Numbered from the stretch's first letter, positions 8,303 through 16,997 are shown. The stretch is DNA of 64,000 nt from Halopseudomonas oceani (GCF_002903165.1 NZ_PPSK01000014.1:1-64000), one strand, 5' to 3'. A program made the numbers and translations. Notes: generated by a model not told the origin, from the letters alone.

Positions 8303-9243
8303 GCCAGCCGCAGCTGTCGCCCGAGCACATCCGCCAGGCCGCACACTGGCTGGCAAGACTCTGGTCGGAACAGGCAACCGCGGAGGACGAACAGGCCTGC
8401 GTGCACTGGCGCCAGAGTGACCCGGCCAACGAGTACGCCTGGCAGCAGCTGCAGCAATTGCAAGGGCACTTTGACAGCGTGCCCGCCCGCACAGGTCACC
8501 GTGTTCTTGCCTCGGGCAACAGGCTGTCGCGTCGCCAGTTACTGGTGATGACAGGGGTTATAGCGAGCGGTGCCGCCATAACGGGCATAGGTACTCGCCA
8601 GCAGTGGCAGCCATTGCTGGCCGACCAGCGCACCGCTACTGGCGAAATGCGCAGCCTGCGGCTAGCCGACGGGACACAACTCAAACTCAATACCGCGACC
8701 AGCCTTAACCTGCGCAGCGATGCAGCGGGCCATCGACTGCGGCTACTACGGGGCGAGCTGCTGGTCGAGCTGCCCGAAAACGCCCGCTCTCTGCAACTGA
8801 GCTGCCGTGACGGCGTCGTTCAGGCACACCATGGCCGCCTTTGCCTGCGCCAGCAGGCACACGACAGCCAACTGGCGGTGTATTCCGGCCAGGCCAGCGT
8901 GGAGCTGCAACGCATCGAGGGTGAAAGCGTCACGCTCAATGCTGGCGAAGCGGTCACCTTTTCCGCGCAACGGGTCCAGCCAGTCAGACCGGCAGACACC
9001 AATCAACTGGCCTGGATCGACGGCCGGCTGGTGGCAGAACGGATGCCGCTGACGCACTTTCTTGCCGAGCTGGGCCGCTACCGCCAAGGCATGCTGCGTG
9101 CCGATCCCGACCTCGCCCGGTTACAACTGACCGGCGTTTTCTCGCTGCGGAACACCGACGTCACCCTCGCCAGGTTGCCCGAGGTGCTGCCGGTGCGACT
9201 GCGCTATTTCAGCCGCTATTGGGTCAAAGTCGAGCCAGCCTGA
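8299..9243 (+). CDS. FecR-family regulator with twin-arginine motif
   Basis: Partner of the preceding ECF sigma factor. The N-terminal cytoplasmic region (HWLARLWSEQAT...W...DP.NE.AW) has the DUF4880 pattern and is followed at about residues 76-96 by a twin-arginine sequence (SRRQLL) and hydrophobic helix, then the periplasmic FecR domain and a C-terminal receptor-contact region. E. coli FecR is reported to use the Tat pathway, and the SRRQLL here fits that. Translation is coupled to the sigma gene by a 4-base overlap. At 314 residues the length is normal. Confidence 0.92.
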   Translation: MSQPQLSPEHIRQAAHWLARLWSEQATAEDEQACVHWRQSDPANEYAWQQLQQLQGHFDSVPARTGHRVLASGNRLSRRQLLVMTGVIASGAAITGIGTRQQWQPLLADQRTATGEMRSLRLADGTQLKLNTATSLNLRSDAAGHRLRLLRGELLVELPENARSLQLSCRDGVVQAHHGRLCLRQQAHDSQLAVYSGQASVELQRIEGESVTLNAGEAVTFSAQRVQPVRPADTNQLAWIDGRLVAERMPLTHFLAELGRYRQGMLRADPDLARLQLTGVFSLRNTDVTLARLPEVLPVRLRYFSRYWVKVEPA

Positions 9244-9251
9244 ACACGAAA

Positions 9252-9270
9252 GATAATAATATTTCGTATT
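9252..9270 (+). promoter_or_regulatory. Fur-like/promoter region before the large receptor
   Basis: GATAATAATATTTCGTATT matches the Fur consensus at 13 of 19 positions. It lies 8 bases after the FecR stop and about 68 bases before the receptor ATG. An internal ECF-dependent promoter would be expected here, since receptor operons of this class are transcribed by their own sigma factor. I cannot define -35 and -10 elements with confidence. Confidence 0.5.
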
Positions 9271-9337
9271 CGCATTGAGGGTTTCACCAGCTCACTCGGT
9301 GTATCGGGAAACACCGACACACGAGACAGAACCACTC

Positions 9338-12300
9338 ATGCTACGCGGCCAGACTCTACGCCATACACCCCTCACCATTGCACTGCACCTGGGATTAGGC
9401 ATCAGCTGCCTTGGCAGCAGCCTGCCGGGCTACGCCCAGACGGCAACCGCTCAGACGTTCAACATTCCGGCAGGCAGCCTGGACCAGGTACTCAACCGCT
9501 TTGCACTGGAGGCCGGCATCGAGCTGTATCTGGACGCCGCGCTTACTCAAGGCGTACAGAGCCCGGGGCTGCAGGGCCACTACAGCGTGGACCAGGCGCT
9601 CCACCAGCTGCTGGCCACCACCGGGCTGAGAGCACAACGCCAGGCTGACGGCGCATGGCGTCTGAGCGCCCTGGCCGCACAAGAAGACACCGATACCCTG
9701 ACTCCCCTGTTCATCGAAGCCGACGAATATCTGATCAGCCGCGACGAAGCAGGCCACGACAGCGTCTACGACGACAACATCTCCAGCGTTTATTCCGGCA
9801 AAGAGCAGATCGAACGCTACAAGGGTGCCAATCCGGCTGACCTGTTCAAGGGCATGCTCAACGTCTACACCGGCGACGCCCGCAACAGCGGCGGCCTGGA
9901 CCCGAACATTCGCGGCATTCAGGGCCCAGGCCGGGTGCCGCTGACCATCGACGGCACCGAGCAGGCCATGTCGGTCTGGCGCGGCTACAACGGCGCCTCC
10001 AACCGCAGCTACATCGACCCCAACCTGATCGGCGGTATCAAGGTCATCAAGGGCCCGAATATCGAGCGCAACGTCAACAGCTCGGTGGGTGGTGCCGTCG
10101 TGGCCAGCACCATCAACGTGGACGACATTTTGGCCGAGGGCGAGCGTTTTGGCGGTGAGCTAAAACTGGAGGCCGGCAACAACACCGTCAACCCGCGCAT
10201 CCCGCAGCTGCACACCGGTGAAATCTTCTACAACGTGCCGGGCTTCCCGATGAACCCGAGCGTGCCCAGCAGCGACCCTACCCTGCGCGTCAACCTCAAG
10301 ACCAGCAGCGACGACAAACTGCTGTCGGGCAACGATCACGCCTACCGGCTGGCGCTCGGCACCCGGCAGGAGCAGTTCGAGTTACTAGGCGCGTACGCCT
10401 TTCGCGAGCACGGCAACTACTTCTCCGGCAAGAACGGCGCAGGCTTCTATTCACAGCCGGATACCGGTGAGCGTACACAGGAGTACTCGCAAAGCCTGGC
10501 GCTGGATTTTCACCCTGGTGACGAGGTGCCCAACACCTCCAGCAAGATGGAATCCTGGCTGTTCAAGGCGCGCTGGAAGTTCGACGACGACCATAGCCTG
10601 ACCTTCGGTTACCGCGACACCGACATGCTCTATGGCGAAATCCTGCCTACCCGGCTGGCCAACGCCGACGACAAGGGCGCCGTGCAATGGCCGCTCAGCC
10701 ATGTGGATGCCAAAGCCTATAACCTGGAATACGAGTTCAATCCGGACAACCGCTGGATCGACCTGTACGCCAACCTCTGGACCACCCGTACCGAGAGCGA
10801 CACCTACAGCGCTGGCGGCTTTCCCAACTACGCCACCTGGGAAGACCCGGTGCTGCGTAACACCGCCGTGGCCAACGCCGATCAGAACCGCGTGGGCATC
10901 ACCCTGAGCAACCAGCTGGCGCTGGCCAGCAGCCTGGACCTGACCCTGGGCGGCAGTTACCAGCACGAGAAGCTGCGCTCCGGCGACGTTTACAACGGCG
11001 TCGACGACGGTTGGCGCATGTTTCCACGTGCCGGGCGCCGCGCCGAGAGCGAGTTCAACTTCAACTTCGACTGGCGCCCCACCGACTTTCTTACCCTGGA
11101 TCTGGGTGCCCGCTACTCATCCTACTGGGCCAAGGATGACTTTCTGGCCGAGCAGCAGGCGGCGGGCAATTTGATTAACACCGTGGTCCAAACGCACTAC
11201 GAAGCGACTTATCGCACTATCGAGACCTATACCGATGAAGAAATGGAGGCAAGGAGGGAAAGCACACGGCCACAGTTGGAAGGTTTCGGCTTCTCCGAGG
11301 CTGAAATTGCCGAGATTCTTGCCAACCTGAGCACCACCTACACCGCCACCCATGTGGTCGACTGGCGACCCGACAGCGATGGTCGCTACAGCCGAGCAAA
11401 CAATGCCTGCCTGAACGGCACCCTAGACAACATCGACAATCTTAGCGGCGACTGCACCATTGGCAGTGGCCCAGGCACAACGGCGGTCGTGGCCACCCCC
11501 GTCAAAACCCGCCGCGGTCACGACTGGACCCCGGTCGCCTCGGCCGCCCTGCGCCTGAGCGATGACAGCCGTGTCTACCTGCGCTACAGCGAGGCCGTGC
11601 GTTACCCCAGCATGTTCGAGAGCACCATCGGCTTTTCTGCCTCGCTCAACCCGTTCTACACCCTCAAACCTGAGCACGCGTTCAACTACGAGATCGGCTA
11701 CGTGCACAACCTCACCGGTCTGCTCAACGCCGAACGCTACGCCGATTTCAAGCTGGCCTACTACCAGCACCGCACCAAGGACGTGATCGAGCGCAGCACC
11801 AACTTCCTGTTCTACAACATTGACCAGCAAACCCTGCGCGGCATCGAGCTGCAAACCCGCTACGACAACGGCGGCCTGTTTGGTGACTTCAGCCTGGCCT
11901 GGAATTTGGAAAACGAAGTCTGCGACGAGAGTTCCGCCGCGCTGGCCGACCCGCGCTTTGGCTCGGTGCCCGACTGTGTCGAGAACGGTTTTATGGGTGG
12001 CTATCTGATTTCCCACGCTATCCCGCGTTACTCGGCCAACCTCAATTTTGGCGGCCGGCTGTTCAACGACAAGCTCGAACTCGGCAGCCGCGTCACCTAC
12101 TACAGCAAACACGAAAACAGCGACCTGGACGACTACAAGGCCAACGCAGAGACCAACAAACTCGCCATTTACAACCTGCCACTGTCCTGGGGCAGCGTGA
12201 CCACCTACGACGCCTACGTCAGCTTTCGGCCCCGAGACGACATCACCCTGGAGCTGGTCGGCAGCAACCTGACCGACGAGTACTACATCGACCCAACCAC

Positions 12301-12361
12301 CCGTTCCGCCGTCGCGGCCCCCGGCCGCGCGCTGAAACTGAGCCTCACGGCGCAGTTCTGA
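9338..12361 (+). CDS. Large TonB-dependent receptor with STN domain (hemophore receptor candidate)
   Basis: Outer-membrane receptor of 1007 residues from the ATG at 9338; an upstream in-frame TTG lacks a ribosome binding site. Signal peptide about 1-34, STN domain about 38-100, plug from about 140 (LTIDGTEQAM, VIKGPNIERNVNSSVGGAV), then the barrel ending LTAQF. A region of about 115 residues (about 608-725), partly helical and charged with a cysteine pair near 691 and 706, looks like an enlarged extracellular loop. Size and context resemble HphR/HasR-type receptors that take heme from a secreted hemophore, encoded 98 bases downstream. STN links it to the adjacent FecR/ECF pair. Confidence 0.88.
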   Translation: MLRGQTLRHTPLTIALHLGLGISCLGSSLPGYAQTATAQTFNIPAGSLDQVLNRFALEAGIELYLDAALTQGVQSPGLQGHYSVDQALHQLLATTGLRAQRQADGAWRLSALAAQEDTDTLTPLFIEADEYLISRDEAGHDSVYDDNISSVYSGKEQIERYKGANPADLFKGMLNVYTGDARNSGGLDPNIRGIQGPGRVPLTIDGTEQAMSVWRGYNGASNRSYIDPNLIGGIKVIKGPNIERNVNSSVGGAVVASTINVDDILAEGERFGGELKLEAGNNTVNPRIPQLHTGEIFYNVPGFPMNPSVPSSDPTLRVNLKTSSDDKLLSGNDHAYRLALGTRQEQFELLGAYAFREHGNYFSGKNGAGFYSQPDTGERTQEYSQSLALDFHPGDEVPNTSSKMESWLFKARWKFDDDHSLTFGYRDTDMLYGEILPTRLANADDKGAVQWPLSHVDAKAYNLEYEFNPDNRWIDLYANLWTTRTESDTYSAGGFPNYATWEDPVLRNTAVANADQNRVGITLSNQLALASSLDLTLGGSYQHEKLRSGDVYNGVDDGWRMFPRAGRRAESEFNFNFDWRPTDFLTLDLGARYSSYWAKDDFLAEQQAAGNLINTVVQTHYEATYRTIETYTDEEMEARRESTRPQLEGFGFSEAEIAEILANLSTTYTATHVVDWRPDSDGRYSRANNACLNGTLDNIDNLSGDCTIGSGPGTTAVVATPVKTRRGHDWTPVASAALRLSDDSRVYLRYSEAVRYPSMFESTIGFSASLNPFYTLKPEHAFNYEIGYVHNLTGLLNAERYADFKLAYYQHRTKDVIERSTNFLFYNIDQQTLRGIELQTRYDNGGLFGDFSLAWNLENEVCDESSAALADPRFGSVPDCVENGFMGGYLISHAIPRYSANLNFGGRLFNDKLELGSRVTYYSKHENSDLDDYKANAETNKLAIYNLPLSWGSVTTYDAYVSFRPRDDITLELVGSNLTDEYYIDPTTRSAVAAPGRALKLSLTAQF

Positions 12362-12459
12362 TTCACCCCACAACCAGGAGGGCACCACCGCATAAACCCG
12401 TAACCGCAACACCCAAGCAAGCGCAGTACAACTCACACATCAAACATAAGGTGATTCAC

Positions 12460-13206
12460 ATGAAAGCGATTTATCTGTCTGTTCTGGCCACCAGCCTGTT
12501 GAGTGTCAGCGCCCTGTCGCAGGCCGCCGTTATTGGTGCAGAAAGCGACGATACCAATATCGAGGTCGGCACCTCGAACGTTCCCTTCGGCCCACACACA
12601 GCTGGCCTGCCCGGAGTAGGGGTTTACACTACCGGCAAAGGTGCCAAGGTCGACTTTGCCGGCCTGAGCAGCTACAGCACCCAAAGCAACGGGGTGTATA
12701 CCCTAAGCGCGCCGATTGATGTGGACGAACCTGACCACAGTGGCATGGGCGTCTTCAACTTTGCCAAGGTCAGCAACGCCAATGTCTACTTTGGCGAGTG
12801 GTCACAAACCGGCGCCAGCGGCGACAGCAGCCGCACCGTGTACTACGTCGGCGACGACACCGGCACCAGCGTGCCCACCAGCGGCACGGCAACCTACAGC
12901 GTGGCCGGCATCAATGACTACTCCGGCAGCAACCTGATGAGCGGGACCTTCACTGCCAACTTTGGCACCAACAGCCTGACCGGTTCGCTGTCTAACAGCA
13001 GCCTGGCGGTGAATATCGGCAGCGCCAGCTTCGACAGTGCAGGCAACATCAGCAGCACAACCGCCACTGCCAACGGCTCGGCAGGCGTGGCAACCGGCGG
13101 CCAGGTCAGCGGCAACTTCTTCGGTAACGACGCAGCCGCCCTTGCGGGTATCGCCACCTTCAGCAACCGCGACTACGACACCGCCTTCGGCGGCACCAAA
13201 GACTAA
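12460..13206 (+). CDS. Hemophilin-like secreted hemophore (Slam substrate)
   Basis: Predicted secreted heme-binding protein. ATG at 12460 has AAGGTGA 6 bases upstream; an in-frame GTG 9 bases earlier does not. The signal peptide ends LSQA before AVIGAE and no lipobox cysteine is present, so the product should be soluble. The mature protein is small, Gly/Ser/Thr-rich and beta-strand-like, with a C-terminal half resembling the TbpB-type barrel recognised by Slam (VSGNFFG..AA.LAGIATF...TAFGGTKD). The precursor contains exactly two histidines (46 and 93), both in the N-terminal half where hemophilins bind heme. Receptor upstream and Slam downstream support an HphA-like role. Sequence identity cannot be computed here. 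Confidence 0.82.
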   Translation: MKAIYLSVLATSLLSVSALSQAAVIGAESDDTNIEVGTSNVPFGPHTAGLPGVGVYTTGKGAKVDFAGLSSYSTQSNGVYTLSAPIDVDEPDHSGMGVFNFAKVSNANVYFGEWSQTGASGDSSRTVYYVGDDTGTSVPTSGTATYSVAGINDYSGSNLMSGTFTANFGTNSLTGSLSNSSLAVNIGSASFDSAGNISSTTATANGSAGVATGGQVSGNFFGNDAAALAGIATFSNRDYDTAFGGTKD

Positions 13207-13245
13207 TCGCGCTTGCCTGCCACGGCCATGGCAGGTGCTGATACC

Positions 13246-13281
13246 GGGCCGAAGTCACCGCTGCAGAGGTGGCTTCGGCCC
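13246..13281 (+). terminator. Strong hairpin between hemophore and Slam genes
   Basis: 14-bp stem (one G-U pair) around an 8-base loop: GGGCCGAAGTCACC at 13246-13259 pairs with GGTGGCTTCGGCCC at 13268-13281, followed by TGCCCGTTT. A smaller 7-bp inverted repeat (CCTGCCA/TGGCAGG) precedes it. There is no long T-run, so partial termination or 3'-end protection of hemophore mRNA is more likely than full termination. Confidence 0.65.
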
Positions 13282-13326
13282 TGCCCGTTTCGGCCGCGCA
13301 ACACGGCCAGCCACGCAAGAGTTTCT

Positions 13327-14796
13327 ATGCTTCGCCACCATTTTCTTGTGCTTCCCGCCCTGCTCCTGCTACTCGCCAGCGCTGCGCTACAGGCCGCCGA
13401 CGAAGACACCAACCTGCGGCTCAACCAGCGCATTGAGGGCAACGCCAACGTTCAGGAGCAAGAGCTGCTGGAAGGCGAGTTGGATGAGCAGCCCAGCATT
13501 ACCCTCAATGGCGAAACCCTCGCCATCGGCAACAACGCCAACGATCTCGGCCGCGCGCTGTACCTGTCGCTCGGCCATCAACAATGGCAGGCCGCCAGCG
13601 CTTTTTTGCAACGCTACCGTGCCCTGCCCGACGCCGACCCCATGCTGCTGGCCTACGCCGACGGCATGTTGGCCCGCGTGCGCGGCAACTATGTCGAAGC
13701 ACAAGCGCACTTTCACCAGTTGCTGACGCTGCGCCCTGAGTTTCTGCCGGGCCAGCTGGAACTGGCGCGGGTGCTGTTCGAAGATCAGCAGGACCGCGCA
13801 GCCCAGGCCCTGTTTCAGCGGATACGGGCACGGCTTCCAGCTGATGACCCGCGCGCAGAGGGCGTGCGCACCAGCGTCGGCCGTTTTCTAGCCGCACTGG
13901 ATCAGCGCCAACGCTGGCAGGGCTCTATCAACCTCGGCGCGACCTGGAGCGACAACCTCAACCAAAGCTCCGAGAGCGACACCTGCCTGCTCAGTGCCGG
14001 CAGCGGCACCTGCATCGTGCGCCGCACCCTGCCCGAGGCGATCAGCGCCAGCGGCCTGGATTACGAGGCCACCCTAAACCGACGCGTCGCCCTCAGCGGC
14101 CATCACGGCGTTTACGCCCGCGCCTTGCTGTACGGCTACAGCTATCAAGACCACAGCGAGTACAACGAAAGCACGCTGATCACCAACCTGGGCTACAGCT
14201 ACCGCGACGCGCGCAACCACTACAGCCTGGCGCCGAGTTTCGAGACCAACCGGGTCGGCAACGAGGCCATGTACTCAGCCTGGGGCACACGGGCCGAGTG
14301 GCTGCACACCCTAAGCCAGCGCAGCGCGTTCAAGCTGGAGGCCAACTACCGCGACCTGCGCTACCGCGAGCAGGTGTATCGCTACAACAACGGTGACAAC
14401 AGCGCGTTGTACTTCACCACCTGGCACCAACTGTCGCCGCGCTGGACGCTGTTTGGCGGGCTGGACCTGAGTGAGCGGCGTACCGCAGAAAGCGCCTACG
14501 GCTATCTCCAGAGCGGTGTCAGGCTGGGGGCGTCAATGACCCTGCAGAGCGGCCTGCGTACGAGCCTGTTCAGCAGTTTCCGCCACCGCGAATACAACGA
14601 CTTCAACGCGCTGCTCGGCAGCCGCCGCCGCGATGATGAGTCCAGTCACACGCTGATCATCAGTGCGCCTCGCCTGGCGCTGCTCGGTTTCACCCCCAAC
14701 CTCTTGCTGAAACACACCCGGGTAAGCAGCAACATCGACTGGCTCTACTCCTATCAGCGCACACAGCTGAGCCTGCGTATGGAAAAGATTTTCTGA
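13327..14796 (+). CDS. Slam outer-membrane translocon (DUF560, TPR plus barrel)
   Basis: Surface lipoprotein assembly modulator-type protein, expected to move the hemophore across the outer membrane. ATG at 13327 is chosen because it opens a clear signal peptide (ending AALQAADED); a longer frame upstream would cover the intergenic hairpin. Residues about 60-190 have TPR-like helices (YADGMLARVRGNYVEAQAHF, LELARVLFEDQQDRAAQALF). From about 200 to 489 alternating beta-strands form a barrel with a C-terminal Phe (RMEKIF). A cysteine pair lies near 219-229. Length of 489 fits the family. Position after the hemophilin-like gene is the known cargo-translocon arrangement. Confidence 0.88.
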   Translation: MLRHHFLVLPALLLLLASAALQAADEDTNLRLNQRIEGNANVQEQELLEGELDEQPSITLNGETLAIGNNANDLGRALYLSLGHQQWQAASAFLQRYRALPDADPMLLAYADGMLARVRGNYVEAQAHFHQLLTLRPEFLPGQLELARVLFEDQQDRAAQALFQRIRARLPADDPRAEGVRTSVGRFLAALDQRQRWQGSINLGATWSDNLNQSSESDTCLLSAGSGTCIVRRTLPEAISASGLDYEATLNRRVALSGHHGVYARALLYGYSYQDHSEYNESTLITNLGYSYRDARNHYSLAPSFETNRVGNEAMYSAWGTRAEWLHTLSQRSAFKLEANYRDLRYREQVYRYNNGDNSALYFTTWHQLSPRWTLFGGLDLSERRTAESAYGYLQSGVRLGASMTLQSGLRTSLFSSFRHREYNDFNALLGSRRRDDESSHTLIISAPRLALLGFTPNLLLKHTRVSSNIDWLYSYQRTQLSLRMEKIF

Positions 14797-14912
14797 TTGG
14801 GCAAAAAAACCTGCTCGGCCATTACGGAAACGGGGTGCCTCGTTCGTTAAGTAGATAGAGACGTTGAACAGCACCGTCACCCAACCTCATCCCCCGCATG
14901 CAAGGATCGACC

Positions 14913-15539
14913 ATGACCTCGGCAGACATCATCACCGTGCCCCTGAGCCGCTACCTGAAAGAACAGACCACCTCGACCCACGAGAGCCTGGACCAGCGCA
15001 TCATGGCGCTGGCGCCGTTCTCAAGTCACGCCCGCTTTGCCTGCTTCCTGCGTATGCAGCTGCGCCTGCACCATGCCACCGCACCGCTCTACCAGCAGCC
15101 GGAACTGCAGGCGTTGCTGCCGGGTCTAGCCGACCGCAATCGGCTGCCGGCAATCCTGCTCGACTGCGCTGATTTCGCCATCAGTCAGGAGCAGCAGGAA
15201 CAAGACCGCCTGGCAGGGCAGGCAGCAGGACCGAAGAATGTCGCGCAGGCGCTGGGGTGGCTCTACACCCATGAGGGCTCGACGCTGGGTGCTGCCTTCC
15301 TGCTCAAGCAGGCCCGCGCAGAGCTGGGGCTCAGCGAAACCTTTGGTGCCCGCCATCTGGCCGGCCACAGCGGCGGTCGCGGCCTGCACTGGCGCGAATT
15401 CAAGCAGGCGCTGGACAGCCTGCCTCTGTCCGCCGAAGAGCGGGCCGAAGCGGTGACCGGTGCGCGTGACGCCTTCGCCTTTGTTCGCACGGCGGTAGAG
15501 GAGCTGATGGCAGGCCAGCAACCGGGCGCGGCGGTCTGA
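14913..15539 (+). CDS. hemO: Heme oxygenase
   Basis: Cytoplasmic enzyme that cleaves heme to biliverdin, CO and iron. ATG at 14913 follows AAGGA with 6-base spacing; another ATG 15 bases upstream does not. His23 (TSTHESLDQR) fits the proximal heme ligand and the distal-helix signature is seen in THEGSTLGAAFLLKQ. The 208-residue length fits bacterial HemO/PigA. The gene lies 116 bases after Slam, so imported heme can be degraded by a product of the same locus. Regiospecificity cannot be read from sequence. No heme ABC importer lies in this window. Confidence 0.93.
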   Translation: MTSADIITVPLSRYLKEQTTSTHESLDQRIMALAPFSSHARFACFLRMQLRLHHATAPLYQQPELQALLPGLADRNRLPAILLDCADFAISQEQQEQDRLAGQAAGPKNVAQALGWLYTHEGSTLGAAFLLKQARAELGLSETFGARHLAGHSGGRGLHWREFKQALDSLPLSAEERAEAVTGARDAFAFVRTAVEELMAGQQPGAAV

Positions 15540-15544
15540 GCGCT

Positions 15545-15919
15545 ATGCTGATACGCCTTGGCTGGCGCCTGCTGGCGCTGACATTCGTCGGGCTCGGCTT
15601 GATCGGTGCTGTGCTGCCGGGCATGCCCACCACCGTTTTCATGCTGCTGGCGGTCTGGGCCGCGGGCAAGGGCTGGCCGCCCCTGGCTGCTTGGCTGATC
15701 AACCACCCGCGCTTCGGGCCACCGATCCAGCAATGGCAGCAGCACCGGGCAATACCGCGCCGCGCCAAGTGGCTGGCCGCAATCAGCATGTTCGTCAGCA
15801 TGCCTCTGATCTGCCTGAGCGCTCCCAGTCCCTGGGTGCAGTGGCTGGTGCCCTCCAGTATGTGTCTGGTGCTGCTCTGGCTGTGTACCCGGCCGGAGTC
15901 AACCGGCGTTGGGGTCTGA
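15545..15919 (+). CDS. DUF454 (YbaN-like) inner-membrane protein, copy 1
   Basis: Small membrane protein of the DUF454/YbaN family, molecular role unknown. It begins 5 bases after the hemO stop and is probably co-translated. Two hydrophobic hairpins (about 4-40 and 78-115) flank a conserved central part: GAVLPGMPTTVFMLLAVWAA, then HPRFGPPIQQW and the basic HRAIPRRAKW. A second family member lies at 32695-33057. The position suggests a link to heme use or heme-stressed membranes, but that is only inferred from neighbourhood. Confidence 0.85.
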   Translation: MLIRLGWRLLALTFVGLGLIGAVLPGMPTTVFMLLAVWAAGKGWPPLAAWLINHPRFGPPIQQWQQHRAIPRRAKWLAAISMFVSMPLICLSAPSPWVQWLVPSSMCLVLLWLCTRPESTGVGV

Positions 15920-16112
15920 GCCACGGCAAGCCGTTATCTTGCTCAACGAGTCGACATTTCTATCGACCGGCGACCACAGGCTGGCGCATTTGCGGTAGAG
16001 TCGCCGCGCCCGAGTGAAAAACCCCGCTGGTTGACCCCGCAGCAGCGCCTGCCTGCGGCGGGCAGGGCACTTCACAGTGAACGTGAAACCTATTTCAGGA
16101 GAATACCGAGAT

Positions 16113-16829
16113 ATGAAATCCCCCCGCATCCAAGCAGCTCTGCTGAGCCTGATCGCCGCCGGCTTGCTGACAGCCACCCAGACCCACGCCTTCGGCCTGG
16201 ATTCGCTCAAGTCCGCCGCCGGTGCCGCCCTCAGCGCCAACGGCCAGGGCAGCGATAACGCCGGTGCCGACACCCTGGCACAACAGCAGGACGCGCTGAT
16301 GCAACGCTTCAACGCCAGCATGAACAACATGCTGACCGCCCAGGCCAAGACGCTGGAAGCCACCGGCCAGTCCGACCTCGCCAGCCGTACCCTGGCCGCT
16401 GCTGCCAACTACGCCCAAGGTGCTACCGCCGATGGTGCAACGATTGCAGCTGACACCGAACTGACCAGCAGCAACCAGGCGCTGATCCAGAGCCTGCTGT
16501 CGCAGACCGGCACCCTGAACGGCGAAAACCGCAATACCCTGGCCGAAGCCATCCCCTACTATCAGAACGGTCTGAAGGAAGGCTCCATGCTGAGCGGCGC
16601 TTTCCAGAGCTGGCTCGATAGCGCCAAGGGTAGCGCCGGTTCCCTGCTGTCCAACCCGATGGCAGCTGGTGAACTGACCAGCAGCATCAGCGAAGCCAGC
16701 ACCGTCGCCCGCAATCTGCCCAGCTTGATCAATGCCTGGAGCGGTACCTCGCAGTCGTTCCTGAGCCTGGCCAACGCCAACCAGTTGGACGCCGGCCAGA
16801 TCCAGTCGATCCTCGCTGCGCTCAACTGA
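16113..16829 (+). CDS. Exported alpha-helical protein of unknown function
   Basis: Not recognised. The start at 16113 (AGGAG 11 bases upstream) opens a signal peptide ending TQTHAFG. The mature protein is rich in Ala, Ser, Gln, Leu and Asn, has no cysteine, no lipobox and no further membrane segment. It is predicted largely helical with low-complexity stretches. A strong terminator follows, so it forms a single-gene unit separate from the heme locus. Likely periplasmic. An earlier in-frame GTG at 16077 is less likely because no signal peptide would start there. Confidence 0.75.
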   Translation: MKSPRIQAALLSLIAAGLLTATQTHAFGLDSLKSAAGAALSANGQGSDNAGADTLAQQQDALMQRFNASMNNMLTAQAKTLEATGQSDLASRTLAAAANYAQGATADGATIAADTELTSSNQALIQSLLSQTGTLNGENRNTLAEAIPYYQNGLKEGSMLSGAFQSWLDSAKGSAGSLLSNPMAAGELTSSISEASTVARNLPSLINAWSGTSQSFLSLANANQLDAGQIQSILAALN

Positions 16830-16846
16830 GTTCGGCCTCGCGCTAC

Positions 16847-16876
16847 CCGGGCGCCGTTCGTGCGCCCGGTCTTTTC
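16847..16876 (+). terminator. Rho-independent terminator
   Basis: Perfect 8-bp stem CCGGGCGC/GCGCCCGG (16847-16854 and 16862-16869) with a 7-base loop, followed by TCTTTTCC, 18 bases after the stop of the exported-protein gene. Confidence 0.85.
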
Positions 16877-16997
16877 CTCAACACCCTCACCCGTTGTTAC
16901 AGACTGTCGCCCCGGCGACAGATCAGGCATGACACCTGTCAATAAGGTGTTAGCCCGCCCAGGCAAATCAGCCTGCTCAACAACGGAGAACAAGAAA

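Noticed and set aside
12460-13206. HasA-type hemophore
   Set aside because: HasA lacks an N-terminal signal peptide and uses a type I exporter (HasDEF). Here there is a Sec signal peptide, a TbpB-like C-terminus and a Slam gene downstream.
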